Below, one piece after another: positions 1 through 10,620 of a stretch of 64,000 bases of DNA; position 1 is the stretch's first letter, and each line of letters starts with the position of its first letter. The position numbers and the translations under genes are program-made. This DNA is from Inia geoffrensis. Taxonomy: Eukaryota > Chordata > Mammalia > Artiodactyla > Iniidae. The DNA is taken from positions 70,402,784 to 70,466,783 of the forward strand of contig CM070910.1 in the NCBI GenBank assembly GCA_036417435.1. The letters are read 5' to 3'. The notes beneath the pieces were generated by a model. That model was not told where the DNA came from. It ran no database searches and saw nothing but the letters and a program-made list of their open reading frames with translations.

Positions 1-640
1 GGGCTTATTACAATGAACTGTATTCTTCACTCTGCTGAGAAACATGCAGAGGTTAGTGGGCAGTTGCTGAAGTACTTAGGACAGGCCCAAGGATTATACG
101 GCAGCCCACTCATTCATGGTCACAGGCAATTTCTCCTCCTGAGGAAGGGACTTGTTCCTGGGATTCTATCAGGAGTATGGACCTCTTTTTCCACAGGCAT
201 CAATTGAACAGCAGTGAGTTTGCAGACTGACACGCGGTTCAGGTACCATTGATCTTAGGTATAGTATTAGAAAAATCCAATGCACTGCTTTTAAGTGCCA
301 CAAAAGCATCCTGCTTAGGATACTATAGTTAGAAACAAGGAGAAAATCCATTGAACCCAAAGCGATGGGAATGGAATTATTTACTGAATCAACTGAGATT
401 CTTATGAGAAAAATTAATGGTTCAGATCAGCCCTGCAAAAATTTTCTTAAACGCTTCTCTGAAAAAATATTATTTTACCTTAATTTATTCTTTGAGATCC
501 AAACACCTTTACGAAATAGCTATCTTCTTCCACTGTTTCTGATACCATGTCATAAAAAGGGCTATTACTGCATTATGAAGGAAAAAACTCTGATTTTATT
601 GCAGTTCTGGCATTTACCATCTATTGTTTCTTTATTTATT
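1..640. other. Unassigned single-copy-like DNA
   Basis: I recognise no gene or repeat family here. The short open frames (64-104 codons) have no recognisable domains and no supporting splice or promoter structure. Confidence 0.4.
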
Positions 641-775
641 TTTGTTTCTTTTTTTAGAAAGGCTTTTAAATCTCTGTAACTTGATTTCCTCATTTCGAAA
701 CTGAACAATATATTCATGAAATAATAATGTTCATGACCTCACTGTGAAGACTTAAAAGTTTGTAAAATATTTTAA
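641..775 (+). repeat. MIR SINE fragment
   Basis: The sequence follows the MIR core: a degenerate form of the 'cctcatttgtaaaat' block, then the 'aataataatg' block and the region where MIR carries 'gtgaggatt'. It is an old tRNA-derived SINE shared by all mammals. It is strongly diverged and the ends are approximate. Confidence 0.55.
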
Positions 776-1760
776 AAGTTAAAATCACTACATATGTATA
801 AAATATTAATAGTATATACATGGTACATACATCAGAAAAACATGAGATCAGACTATAAGTGATATAAGATGAAGATAAAGTAACTCATCTGCTTTTTTGA
901 ATAAATATGCCAGAATTTATACATCCAAATATGTGCTGCCTTTTTCAAAGTGGATACCCTGAGAGGCACACTAATTTAATAGGAAGCTACTACTCAAAAT
1001 ATGTTTGATTTTTTTTTCCTGGAACTGCTATCAGAAGCCAATTTATAAGCAATAAGAAAATCAATCCTAATTAGTTTGTCATTAAATCTGTTTTAGCATC
1101 AAAACCAGCAGTCGTAGTTTGACCCCCATATGCCACATTCATCAGACTTAGGTCTGTTCAGCTCATAGAACTTAAAAAATTAGTCACACTAAAAAAAAAA
1201 AAAATAACTGGCCTGGATTTTCAAAGTGAGTGTTACAGACTCTGAAAGCAATTCCAAAGTAATAGTTCCATAAATTCTTTTTAATAAGGCAGTATTATTG
1301 GAATAATTGCGAAGCTTCCAAGATAATGTTTTAGATATGAACAGCACTACATGCATGACTAAGTTCTGATTGTTTTTCAAAAATCAGTTCCAATACACTG
1401 GCCCTGCTTCAAACATTACAAGGTCCCTCAAGGACTCTAGTACCCGTAAAGGGAGTAGAGGATTGACTGATGAGAAGTCCATACCCGATACCACCTAAGC
1501 TGATAATTGTGAAGCTGTGATTTTTCCAAAATTCACCTTAGACAATAATACGTTTTGAGATATTAATTCTATTCATGAAATTCTATTGATCAATTAAATC
1601 TGTATGTTTAAATATCAGACTTTGTCGGCTAAGACAAAATGAAGTGATACCAAATATCAGGTCAGATGCAAGGACCTAAAACAGACCTGTTATTAAAACA
1701 ACCGTTGCCCTACATCATTTTTCTTGTTCCAATTAGTCAATGCTTACAGTAGATTAAAGA
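776..1760. other. Unassigned AT-rich DNA
   Basis: About 1 kb of AT-rich sequence with one A run near 1191-1204. I see no gene, repeat family or RNA. Confidence 0.4.
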
Positions 1761-1768
1761 CAACCACA

Positions 1769-1953
1769 CTGAGAGTCCGCCTGCCGATGCAGGGGACACA
1801 GGTTCATGCCCCGGTCCAGGAAGATCCCATGTGCCGCGGAGCAGCTGGGCCCGTGAGCCACGGACGCTGAGCCTGTGCGTCCAGAGCCTGTGCTCTGCGA
1901 CGGGAGAGGCCACAACAGTGAGAGGCCCATGTACCGCAAACAAAAAAAAAAGG
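1769..1953 (+). mobile_element. Cetacean CHR-type SINE, 5'-truncated
   Basis: This copy lacks about 20 bases of the tRNA-Glu-derived head and begins at the 'gagagtccgcctgccgatg' part. The GC-rich body and the A-rich tail are present. An 8-bp target duplication, CAACCACA, lies at 1761-1768 and 1954-1961, so the truncation happened at insertion rather than by later deletion. Confidence 0.88.
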
Positions 1954-2094
1954 CAACCACAAATTCTTTGCCCCTCCTGTCAATATCCCCTTCCTCTGAA
2001 TCTTGGCTGGCCCTGAGACAGCTATCACCAATGGAATGCAGTGGAAGTAATGCTGTCTAATTTCAAAGTCTGAACCTTAAGAAATCTGCATCTT

Positions 2095-2310
2095 CTGCAT
2101 TCATGCTTGAAACATTTCCTTTGGCCACCATACTGTTAGGATCTCAAGTCCCATGAAGCATATGGAGGAAAATCAAGACACTGTGGTTGACAGTCCCAGC
2201 TGAGCCCCTAGCAAAGCCAGCACAGACTGGGAGACGTGTAAGTGAGCCCTCTTGGTAGTTTCAGCCTCATACAGTCTCCAGATAATCACAGCCCCAGCTG
2301 ACACCACTTA
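2095..2310 (+). repeat. Probable MLT1-type (ERVL-MaLR) LTR fragment
   Basis: The run 'gacagtcccagctgagcccc', then 'gtgagccctcttgg' and 'cacagccccagctgac', follows the order of blocks in some MaLR LTRs. It is a diverged fragment without clear ends, and the family name is tentative. Confidence 0.4.
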
Positions 2311-2515
2311 CAGTATAATCTAACACTACCACTTACTGTTTATATTTCTGGGGTAAATTATTTAATCCTCTGTGCCTCAATTTCCTCATTTTAAAACTGC
2401 AACAATAATAACACCTTCCTTATTGGTTTGTTATTGATAAAAGGGAAATAAAATATCGAAAGCATCTTCGTAACAGAGTAGGGTTCATCAAACCAATATA
2501 TAAATTTGCCATTGC
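2311..2515 (+). repeat. MIR SINE
   Basis: Clear MIR middle: 'cctctgtgcctcaatttcc' followed by 'aacaataataacacc' and a decayed 3' part. It sits directly 5' of a younger SINE. Confidence 0.75.
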
Positions 2516-2652
2516 CACATTGTTTTTACTTAATAAACCTAGCCAGCGATCTAATGTAAGCTAAGGAGCACCCTCATACCTGATATTGAGAATCTCTTTC
2601 CACTTCTTATTCTTTAGCTTTATTTCTAGGAAATGTCAAGAACATTGATTAA

Positions 2653-3002
2653 GGGTTTTCCCTGGTGGCTCAGTGGTTAAGAATCCACCTGCCAATGCAG
2701 GAGACACGGGTTCGAGCCCTGGTCCAGGAAGATCCCACATGCCGCGGAGCGACTAAGCCTGTGCACCACAACTACTGAGCCTGCACTCTAAAGCCCACAA
2801 GCCACAACTACTGAGCCCAGGTGCCTAGAGCCCATGCTCCGCAACAAGAGAAGCCACCGCAATGAGAAGCCCGCACACCGCAGTGAAGAGAGTAGCCCTC
2901 ACTAGCTGCAACTAGAGAAAGCCCACATGCAGCAACGAAGACCTAATGCAGCCAAAAATAAATAAATGAAAAAAATAAAATTTTTTAAAAAATAAAAAAA
3001 AA
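2653..3002 (+). mobile_element. tRNA-Glu SINE, long CHR-2/Bov-tA-like form
   Basis: The head starts 'gggttttccctggtggctc', with an A-box-like and a B-box-like segment (ggttcgagccc). A body of repeated 'caactactgagcc' and 'agcccac' segments follows, and then a tail of (AAATAAAT) and A. A perfect 15-bp target duplication starting AAGAACATTG lies at 2638-2652 and 3003-3017. This is an older subfamily than the young CHR copies in the window. Confidence 0.9.
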
Positions 3003-3261
3003 AAGAACATTGATTAAAGGGACTCACATGGCAACTGGATTCCTACTCGTTTCTTGATGAGGACATTGGCAACAACTCAGCAGGAGTTTGTAACAGATTT
3101 TTCTTCAATTGAACATATTCTGATTGTCACTGTCATCATCATCATCATCTTTTCCTTATTTGTCATGACTTCTATGAGTTTTTGATGAAAATTATCCAGT
3201 CAGATTATATTTATCATGTGCAACTACAGCTTCTCTCCTCCATTGGACAAATACCCTAGAA

Positions 3262-3439
3262 CAGCGGTCCCCAACATTTTTGGCACCAGGGACTGGTTTC
3301 GTGGAAAACACTCTTTCCACGAATTGGGGGGGGGGGGTTGGTTTAGGCGGTAATGTGAGTGATGGAGAAATGGGGAGTGGCAGATGAAGCTTCGCTCGCT
3401 CGCCGGTACCAGTCCGTGGCCCGGGATTGGGGACCCCTG
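3262..3439 (+). mobile_element. Non-autonomous hAT-Charlie transposon, MER1-like
   Basis: The terminal inverted repeats are visible: CAGCGGTCCCCAAC at the left end and ATTGGGGACCCCTG at the right. They are flanked by a perfect 8-bp target duplication, CCCTAGAA, at 3254-3261 and 3440-3447, which is the hAT signature. The 178-bp element is an internally deleted derivative with no transposase. A run of 11 G lies near 3327-3338. The MER1 assignment is from memory of the family ends. Confidence 0.85.
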
Positions 3440-3459
3440 CCCTAGAACCAGAGGTCATG

Positions 3460-3895
3460 TCATGTCATGGAACACTACTGCACAATAAAAATTAACCATC
3501 ATTGATACATGCAATAAATTGGATGGATCTTGAGGACATTATCCTGAGTGAAAAAAGGCAGTCTCAAAAGGTCACTACTGTATAATTCCATTCATCTTAT
3601 ATTCTTGAAATGACAAAATTTTAGAGATGGATGACAGGCTAGTGGGTGTCAAGAATTAGGGATGGTGGAGGAAAAAGGGTTGGCCGTGGCTGCAAAGGGA
3701 TAGCAGGAGGGTGATCTTTGTGGCGATGGAATGGCTCTGAATCTTAACTGGGGTGCTGGTTACACAAGTATACATAGGTAATAAGATGATATAGAACTAT
3801 ACACAAACATCGTATCAACGTCAGTCTCCTGGTTGTGATATTGTACTATGGTTATGTAACATGTAAATACTAAGGGAAACTAGTCAACTAAACAT
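3460..3895 (+). mobile_element. Old L1M LINE 3' end
   Basis: The sequence runs from the end of ORF2 ('ttggatggatcttgaggac') through the L1M 3' UTR ('gtgatattgtactatggtta', 'gggaaact'). It is diverged and 5'-truncated. A second 3' end of the same class follows directly. Confidence 0.7.
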
Positions 3896-4395
3896 ATACC
3901 TACCTATACCCTAGCAATGCTAGTCTTGGCCATATACCCAAGAGAAGTGAATGCTTATGTCCATCCAACAAAAGATATATACATGAGTGTTCAGGGTAGG
4001 TTTACACATAAAAGTCATAGACTGGAAACAATCCATCAACTGGAGGATAAATAAATAAAATGTGGTGGATTCATCCAGGGGAATATGGCATGGCAATAAA
4101 AAAAAATCAAACTGCTCATGGATGAAACACTTGGATAAATCTCACAGACCTGGTGTTGAGCAAAAAAAACCCCAGATGCAAAGGAAAGCGTTCTGTATGT
4201 AGAGAAGTCAGATGAATGGTTACTTCTAGGATGGTGGCATTAACCAGCCAGGGGCATCAGGAAACCTCCTGGAAATAGTCTATATCTTAATCCGTGTAGT
4301 GGTTACACAAGTGTATACATATGTAAAAGCTCCTTAAAATATATGTTTCAATTAATATACCTCATATTATGCATTTCATGCCTCAGTTAAAAAAA
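3896..4395 (+). mobile_element. Second old L1M LINE 3' end
   Basis: It starts in the ORF2 C-terminal region ('tatacccaagagaagtgaa', 'ggaaacaatccatcaactgg') and continues into the 3' UTR ('ggttacacaagtgtatacat'). It repeats part of the class of sequence found at 3460-3895, so it is a second insertion or a local duplication. Confidence 0.7.
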
Positions 4396-5645
4396 GAAGG
4401 GGGAAATGCAGAATGCTGAACTTATTGGCATATCATGATACATCAAACAAGACAAGCCTCCTGAACCGGTAAGCATCAGGATCGCCTCTCTTGCCCTGTT
4501 AGTTATGAGTGTGGCACTGCTGATAGGAAGTAGGTGAAACACAGAAGCAAGAAAGAAGATATTCTAATATTGAAACTAATAAAATCCTGTGAAATTTGTC
4601 AGTCGGTCTTGAACCAGGGTCCTGACCAGAGTCCACAGAATGGTAGACACTCTATAGGACACTCTGTAGGTAATGTGATACACACAGGGGTCTCTGTGTC
4701 CCTTTCAACTGCCCCAAGCCCCTGGCACTGGATGAATGACCTGGTGCCTGTAACATAATGCAGTTATGTCAGATTTAAAAAATCTTCAGGGAAAAAGCAA
4801 ATCAAAGTAGCATAATTCTCATTACTTCAAAGTTGTGCTAATTCCACAAAAATGGTCTGCCTGTCATTTAAAACATTAAAATGAGATTTCTTCAAAAAGC
4901 AAAATTTTGATACGCTTCTGTCAAGAGGTCTTGGGATGAAGGAAAGAACAAGCTGAGGTCTGAACTTAACTTTTACGTTATATTTTAATTATGCTGCTAT
5001 TTTTATTTGTGGTTCTTAATATGTTTCTGTTGCCATCACAGAACACTGGGGAATCCCCTTTGCATCTAACATAATATGAAATAATTCCCTTACTCAGTAA
5101 CCCAGAACTGCAGGGCCTTGGGTCACAAGCTGAGGATTACCACACGTCTGCAGGGGGAATCATTTCTATTGGTTTCATTTAAACTATTTTATTACTTTGC
5201 TGAAAAAAGCAACAGGATCTTGGCATCAAGGAGGAACAATTCATGAACTTGCATAAAGTTTATCTGCTCTTTGCTTGTGTAAACACAGCAGTTTAGGGTA
5301 AAAATCTGGTTGTGTTTAATGTAAACCAAAAAGCATTTCTATGACTCCAGCCCTTTCAGATTCCTCTAGGAATCCTTTGAGGGTGTCTTTCCTGGAATTA
5401 TGAAGCAGTTCTTTAGGCCTCCATGTGACGGATACCATTTTCCTCCTTTCCGGTCTGGATTCCCAAAGGCCCATGAAGACTGGCCCATGAAGCCCGTATG
5501 GGCCACCAATTGTACATCCTTCCCTACTTCTTTGCTATTCCACTTGCATATCAGTCTAGTTAATACAGTTCAATTACACTCTTTTTATCTTTATGCCACT
5601 TTACATAGGATCTGAAGCAATTAGACCTGCTACCTTAAAAACAAC
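4396..5645. other. Unassigned DNA
   Basis: No gene or repeat family recognised in 1.25 kb. Open frames of 71-74 codons at 4534 and 5400 show no domain, and I do not call them genes. Confidence 0.4.
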
Positions 5646-5825
5646 TGACCTTTAGGAGAGTGAAAACGCTCTGATACCATAAAGATGGATACATGTCATT
5701 AAACTTTGTCCAAACTCATAGAATGTACGACACCAAGAGTGACACATAAATAAATGACGGACTTTGGGTGATTATGATGCGTCACTGTAGAATCATCAAT
5801 CGTAACAAATGTACCACTGTAGACT
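5646..5825 (+). mobile_element. L1M LINE 3' UTR fragment, cut by a younger L1
   Basis: The run 'catgtcattaaactttgtcc', 'aatgtacgacaccaagagtg' and 'gactttgggtgattatgat' matches the 3' UTR of old L1M elements. It stops where the 5' end of the younger L1 begins. Confidence 0.7.
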
Positions 5826-7496
5826 ACGGGAGAGTCAAAATGGTGGACGAGGAAGACATGGAATTCACATCTCCTCACAACTAGGGCACCTACCAGGCAC
5901 TGGAGGGGGACCACAGACACCTAAGGGGACGGGAGGAACCCCCAACGACTGAGTAGGATGTGGGGCATGAGGGGAGTGAAGGGGGAGGAGAAGTGGAGGC
6001 AGGACGGCCCTGATGCCCCTGAGGGGCAGCTGGGGGAGGGGAAGGGATCCCATGCCTGGAGGGAGAAATTGGGGAACCACTGGGAGGGCAGATGATCAAA
6101 AGGGAGTGTGGTCAGGTTTCCCTGCTCACTTGGACCCCCAGGAACCTGCTGAGATCCCAGGCCTGATCCTCTGCCCACCGAGGCCTCCTCCAGCCATGCA
6201 GGTCCTGGGGGAGTGGGAGGGAGGGAAGGGGGAGAAAAAGTAAAGGCCAGACCTCCAGAACCGGCAACGCTGAGGGGCGGCTGGGGGAGGGGAGGAGTTC
6301 CTACACCCAGCGGGACCCACCCACGGTTAGGGGTCCAGCAGCGACTGGGGAGACACTGGGGGAGATGGTGGGGGAGGGGCGCCAAAGAAGGGAAGTGAAC
6401 TCAGCCTGTGCTTTCCCTGTCTTAGGTGCCCGGGAGCCTGTTGGGCTCCCGGGCCTAATCCTCTGCCCTCAGAGCCTCCCTCCTGCTGCGCAGAGCCCCA
6501 GCCCCGCCCCTGCACTCCCACTCGGGGCCCTAACTCTACACTCGGAGACCCCCTCCAACCTGGCTGGGCTTAAACCCCCCCCACACACACCCTCACCCAG
6601 GGCCCTACCTCCAAACTCTGGCACTCCACACTCTGGAGACCCCCCCACTTCGGACATGCTGCCTCTCCCCTTCCACACAGGTCCTAAGCAGAGGCCCCGC
6701 CCCACGCATGAACATCGCCCCGCCTAGGCCCCGCCTAGGCCCCGCCCCCAAAACCTTTTCCAGCGGTGTGGGTCCTGAGCCTAGGCCCCGCCCCATGCTC
6801 AAACGTCACCCCCTAGGCCCTGCTCCACCCTAAACCCCGCCCTTGCCTAAGTTCCACACCCGTAAACTCTGCCTCCCATACCAAGGTCTTTTTTTTTTCT
6901 TCTTTTAGGTTGGGGTTCTGTTTTACCTTGCTGTTATTGATTCATTTATATTTCTATTTTTTCTAATAAATCATTTATTTTTCTAATTTTATTTTATTCT
7001 TTATACTTTGTTATTGTTCTGCTCCTTTTGGCTTGTTCCCAGCCCCTCCTTTTTTTTTTCTCTTGTGGTTTTGTTACCTTGTTGCAGTTCCTTCAATTAT
7101 ATTTTTCCTAATATATTTTTTATCTTTCAAATTTTATTTTATTTTTTATTCTTTGTTGTTGTATTGCTCCTTTCTTTCTTATTATTTTTTTTTGCCCCAC
7201 CACGCAGTTTGCAGGATCTTGCTTCCCAGGCTGGAGGTTGGCCTGAGCTCCTGAGGTGGGAGCGCTGTGTCCAAACTGCTGGACTAACAGAGAACCTCAG
7301 ACCGCAGGGAACATTAATCACAGAGAACCTCAGACCGCAGGGAACATTAATCGGAGTGAGGCCTCCCAGAGGTCCTCATCTCGGCACCAGGACCCAGCTC
7401 TACCCAATTGCCTGCAAACTCCAGTGCGGGACGCCTCAGGCCAAACAACCAGTAAGACAGGAATACAGCCCCACCCATCAAAAAAAAAAAAAAAAA
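5826..7496 (+). promoter_or_regulatory. L1 5' UTR / internal promoter region
   Basis: The start 'agtcaaaatggtggacga' is a decayed version of the YY1-like 'caagatggcgg' found at L1 5' ends. About 1 kb of GC-rich sequence follows. GC-box tandem units (CCTAGGCCCCGC, about 11 bp) lie at 6717-6748 and again near 6781-6795. After them come a T-rich stretch at 6890-7195 and a 33-bp tandem duplication at 7288-7352. Long open frames on both strands in the GC-rich part are a composition effect. Promoter activity is inferred from the family. Confidence 0.7.
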
Positions 7497-8390
7497 TGAA
7501 ACGACCAAAAAAATGTGTTACAGAAAAAGGAGCAAGGTAAAAACCTACAAGACCAAATAAATGAAGACAAAATAGGCAACGTATCTGAAAAAGAATTCAG
7601 AGTAATGATAGTAAAGATGATCCAAAACCTCGGAAACAGAATGGAGAAAATACAAGAAACGTTTAACAAGTATCTGGAAGCACTAAAAAGCAAACACACA
7701 GTGATGAACAACACAGTAACTGAAATTAAAAATACTCTCGAAGGAATCAATAGCAGAATAACTGAGGCAGAAGAATGGATAAGTGACCTGGAAGATAAAA
7801 TGGTGGAAATAACTGTCAGGGAGCAGAATAAAGAAAAATGAATGAAAAGAATTGAGGACAGTCTCAGAGACCTCTGGGACAACATTAAATGCACCAACAT
7901 GTGAATTATCAGGGTCCCAGAAGAAGAAGAGAAAAAGAAAGAGTCAGAGAAAATATTTGAAGAAATTATAGACGAAAACTTCCCTAACATGGAAAAGGAA
8001 ATAGTCAATCAAGTCCAGGAAGCACAGAGGGTACCATACAGGATAAACCCAAAGAGAAACATGCCAAGACACATATTAATCAAACTATCAAAAATTAAAT
8101 ACAAAGAAAAAGTATTAAAAGCAGCAAGGGAAAAGCAACAAATAACATACAAGGGAATCCCCATATGGTTAACAGCTGATCTTTCAGCAGAAACTCTGCA
8201 AGCCAGAAGGGAGTGGCATGACATATTGAAAGTGATGAAAGGGAAAAACCTAAAACCAAGATTACCCTACCCGGCAAGGATCTCATTCAGATTTGATGGA
8301 GAAACTCAAACGTTTACAGACAAGCAAAAGCTAAGACAATTCAGCACCACCAAACCAGCTTTACAACAAATGCTAAAGAAACTTCTCTAA
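7497..8390 (+). pseudogene. L1 ORF1 (RNA-binding chaperone protein) pseudogene
   Basis: ORF1 protein normally forms trimers that coat L1 RNA. The first ATG at 7497 gives only 14 codons before a stop. Reading resumes in another frame from 7515 (a lysine- and glutamate-rich coiled-coil region, to 7841). Stops follow at 7839-7841 and near 7901-7903. The conserved C-terminal part is open at 7989-8390 and contains the 'RHILIKLSK', 'ARREWHDI' and 'PARISFRFDGE' stretches typical of L1 ORF1. One frameshift and two stops inactivate it. The length (about 297 codons) is normal. Confidence 0.85.
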
Positions 8391-8447
8391 GCAGAAAACA
8401 CAAAAGAAGAAAAAGACCCACAAAAGCAAACCAAAACAATTAAGAAA

Positions 8448-9391
8448 ATGGTAATAGGAACATACATATCGATAATAATGTTGAATGTAAATGGATTAAA
8501 TGCCTCAGCCAAAAGACACCGACTGGCTGAATGGAAACAAAAGCAAGACCCATGTATATGCTGTCTACAAGAGACCCACTTCAGACCTAGGGACACACAC
8601 AGACTGAAAGTGAGGGGATGGAAAAAGATATTCCATGCAAATGGAAATCCAAAGAAAGCTAGAATAGCAATATTCATATCAGATAAAATAGACTTTAAAA
8701 TGAAGACTGTTGGGCTTCCCTGGTGGCGCAGTGGTTGAGAGTCTGCCTGCCGATGCAGGGGACACGGGTTCGTGCCACGGTCTGGGAAGATTCCACATGC
8801 CGCAGAGCAGCTGGGCCCGTGAGCCATGGCCGCTGAGCCTGCGTGTCCGGAGCCTGTGGTCCGCAACGGGAGAGGCCACAGCAGTGAGAGGCCTGCGTAA
8901 CGCAAAAAAAAAAAAAAAAAAAAAAAATGAAGACTGTTACAAGAGATAAGGAAGGACACTACATAATGATCAAGGGTTCAATCCAGGAAGAAAACATAAC
9001 AATTATAAATATTTATGCACCCAACATAGGAGCATCTCAATACAGAAGGCAAATGCTAACAGCCATAAAAGGAGAAATCAACAGTAACACAATAATAGTG
9101 GGGAACTTTAACACCCCACTTGCACCAATACACAGATCATCCAGACAGAAAATAAATAAGGAAACACAAGTTTTAAATGACACAATAGACCAGATAGACT
9201 TAATTGATGTTTTTAGGACATTCCACCCAAAAGCAAAAGAACACACTTTCTTCTCAAGTACACACAGAACGTTCTCCAGAATAGATCACAACTTGGGTCA
9301 CAAATCAAGCCTTGGAAAATTTAAGAAAATTGAAGTCATATCAAGCATCTTCTCCAACCACAATGCTAAGAAATTAGAAATCAATTACAGG
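8448..9391 (+). pseudogene. L1 ORF2 endonuclease-domain fragment, pseudogene
   Basis: The frame starts 'MVIGTYISIIMLNVNGLN', the usual ORF2 opening. It carries 'CLQETHF' (endonuclease motif around the catalytic Glu), 'NIYAPN', 'FNTPL', 'FSRIDHNLG' and 'SNHNA'. Family copies usually read GDFN and SDH at two of these motifs, and here they are GNFN and SNH, so metal-binding or catalytic positions are altered. A SINE splits the frame at 8712. Everything beyond residue 240 or so, including the reverse transcriptase, is missing. Confidence 0.88.
8712..8923 (+). mobile_element. Cetacean CHR-type SINE inside L1 ORF2
   Basis: A full-length copy starting 'gggcttccctggtggcgcag', with an A-box-like and a B-box-like segment, the GC-rich body and a pure A tail. 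The 15-bp target duplication AAAATGAAGACTGTT at 8697-8711 and 8924-8938 is L1 ORF2 sequence. The SINE is therefore younger than the L1. Confidence 0.95.
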
Positions 9392-9585
9392 GGGCTTCCC
9401 TGGTGGTGCAGTGGTTGAGAGTCTGCCTGCCGATGCAGGGGACACGGGTTCGTGCCCCGGTCAGGGAAGATCCCACATGCCGCGGAGCGGCTGGGCCCGT
9501 GAGCCATAGCCGCTGAGCCTGCGCGTCCGGAGCCTGTGCTCCGCAATGGGAGAGGCCACAGCAGTGAGAGGCCTGCGTACCGTGG

Positions 9586-9605
<20 letters not shown>
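9391..9605 (+). mobile_element. Cetacean CHR-type SINE at the truncation point of the L1
   Basis: Full-length head and body with an A tail. L1 ORF2 sequence lies immediately 5' ('gaaatcaattacag'). After the tail there is a TA repeat and then non-L1 DNA. No target duplication is visible, unlike most other young CHR copies here, which suggests that its 3' flank was replaced. Confidence 0.92.
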
Positions 9606-9635
<30 letters not shown>

Positions 9636-9640
9636 TATAA
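9606..9640. repeat. (TA)n microsatellite
   Basis: About 15 TA units, partly interrupted, follow the SINE A tail directly. This is a common site of microsatellite birth. Confidence 0.9.
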
Positions 9641-10399
9641 ATGATATTTTTAACTCCTATTTGGGTTTTTTTGGGGGTGATTGGAGGACAAAAGGGAGAG
9701 ATCCAGTTTTTTCAGCCTTAAACAAGGAGAAATCTCCCGGAGTCAGTTGTTTGCCAGCAAACAGGTGGGGAGCCTCTCCTTGGTGCCCACTGTTGTCTGC
9801 TTGTTGGTAGAACCCCAGAATAAGCTTTCATTTTCTTCTTATACAAACAGTGCAGGACAAAGAACCCCCAAAGTGCTTTCAACTCTCATCTCTGCCTAGT
9901 GCGGGCCTTCATCCCAACTGCAATGTCTTCTGCTTCCCCATTGACCAAATTGCATTATTAGGCTGAGGGTTCCAAAGAAATGTAGGAGGAGCAGAGGAAA
10001 GCAGGGAGGGAAAAGTGTGGAATGGCCCTGGGGCTTAAAAAGCAACTCATTTGTAGGAAGGGGTAACTTCTTTCCATTAGCCTATGGAGATACTGTATCT
10101 TTGAGGCAGGAATACCAAAAACACCCTACCATCTAACTTCTACCACTGCACCCCCGATCTGCTTCTGGCGGTGGAAGTACTGCTCGCAGCCCAACAGGTT
10201 ATCAATCACATATTCAGTCTCCATCACAGCTAGATTTTCTCATCTTTCCGCATTTCATGAGTATTGCAACAGGAAGACAAGGAAGGAAGAAAATTAGGCA
10301 CATCTCGTCAGTTATCAAATTCCTTTCTGATTTCTGCTATTTCCCAGGATAATGTATTGTGAACATAGAGTAGTTTCTGTGTTGTTCTATAAGCCCATG
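9641..10399. other. Unassigned DNA
   Basis: No gene or repeat recognised. The 72-codon frame at 9681 has no domain. Confidence 0.4.
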
Positions 10400-10620
10400 A
10401 AAGGCAGCATGACATAGTGGTAAAAAGCATAGATTTTGGAATCAGACTGCCACTGGCTCAAATTCCAGGTATTGAGATGTGTGATCTCCAGCAACTCATG
10501 TCACTCCTATAAGGCTCAGTTCTTCCATCTGTAAATTGGACCTAATAATGCCTAACTCAGCATTTCTGTAAATAATAGAGAGAACGTGTATAAGGGGTTT
10601 ACACTTTAAAGTCACTCAAA
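10400..10620 (+). repeat. MIR SINE, near full length
   Basis: The order follows MIR: 'catgacatagtggtaaaaag', 'gattttggaatcagactgcc', 'tctgtaaattggacctaataatgcc' in degenerate form, then a decayed 3' third. Confidence 0.82.

Larger units (their letters stand above)
5826..9391 (+). mobile_element. Artiodactyl-type L1 LINE, 5' complete but 3'-truncated
   Basis: The order is 5' UTR (5826-7496), ORF1 (7497-8390), inter-ORF spacer and the first part of ORF2 (8448-9391). ORF2 stops within the endonuclease domain at a CHR SINE. Reverse transcriptase, C-terminal domain and 3' UTR do not follow downstream. L1s usually lose their 5' end at insertion, so loss of the 3' two-thirds implies a later deletion or rearrangement. 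A second CHR SINE sits inside ORF2 at 8712-8923. The element is dead. Confidence 0.88.

Noticed and set aside
190..215. Pyrimidine tract and AG resembling a splice acceptor
   Set aside because: A single weak match with no coding continuation. Expected by chance in AT-rich DNA.
5921..6385. 154-codon reverse frame and overlapping frames on both strands in GC-rich DNA
   Set aside because: They lie within the L1 5' UTR. Proline- and glycine-rich translations in all frames reflect low stop-codon density in GC-rich sequence.
7478..8008. 176-codon reverse-strand frame rich in Ser, Phe and Leu
   Set aside because: Antisense shadow of L1 ORF1.
8712..8790. tRNA-Glu-like segment with A and B box in this and the other SINEs
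   Set aside because: These are SINE heads with mutated tRNA structure followed by SINE bodies, not functional tRNA genes.
8387..8959. 190-codon reverse-strand open frame
   Set aside because: It is the antisense of a CHR SINE, its poly(A) tail and L1 ORF2. The same frame type recurs in every CHR SINE here.
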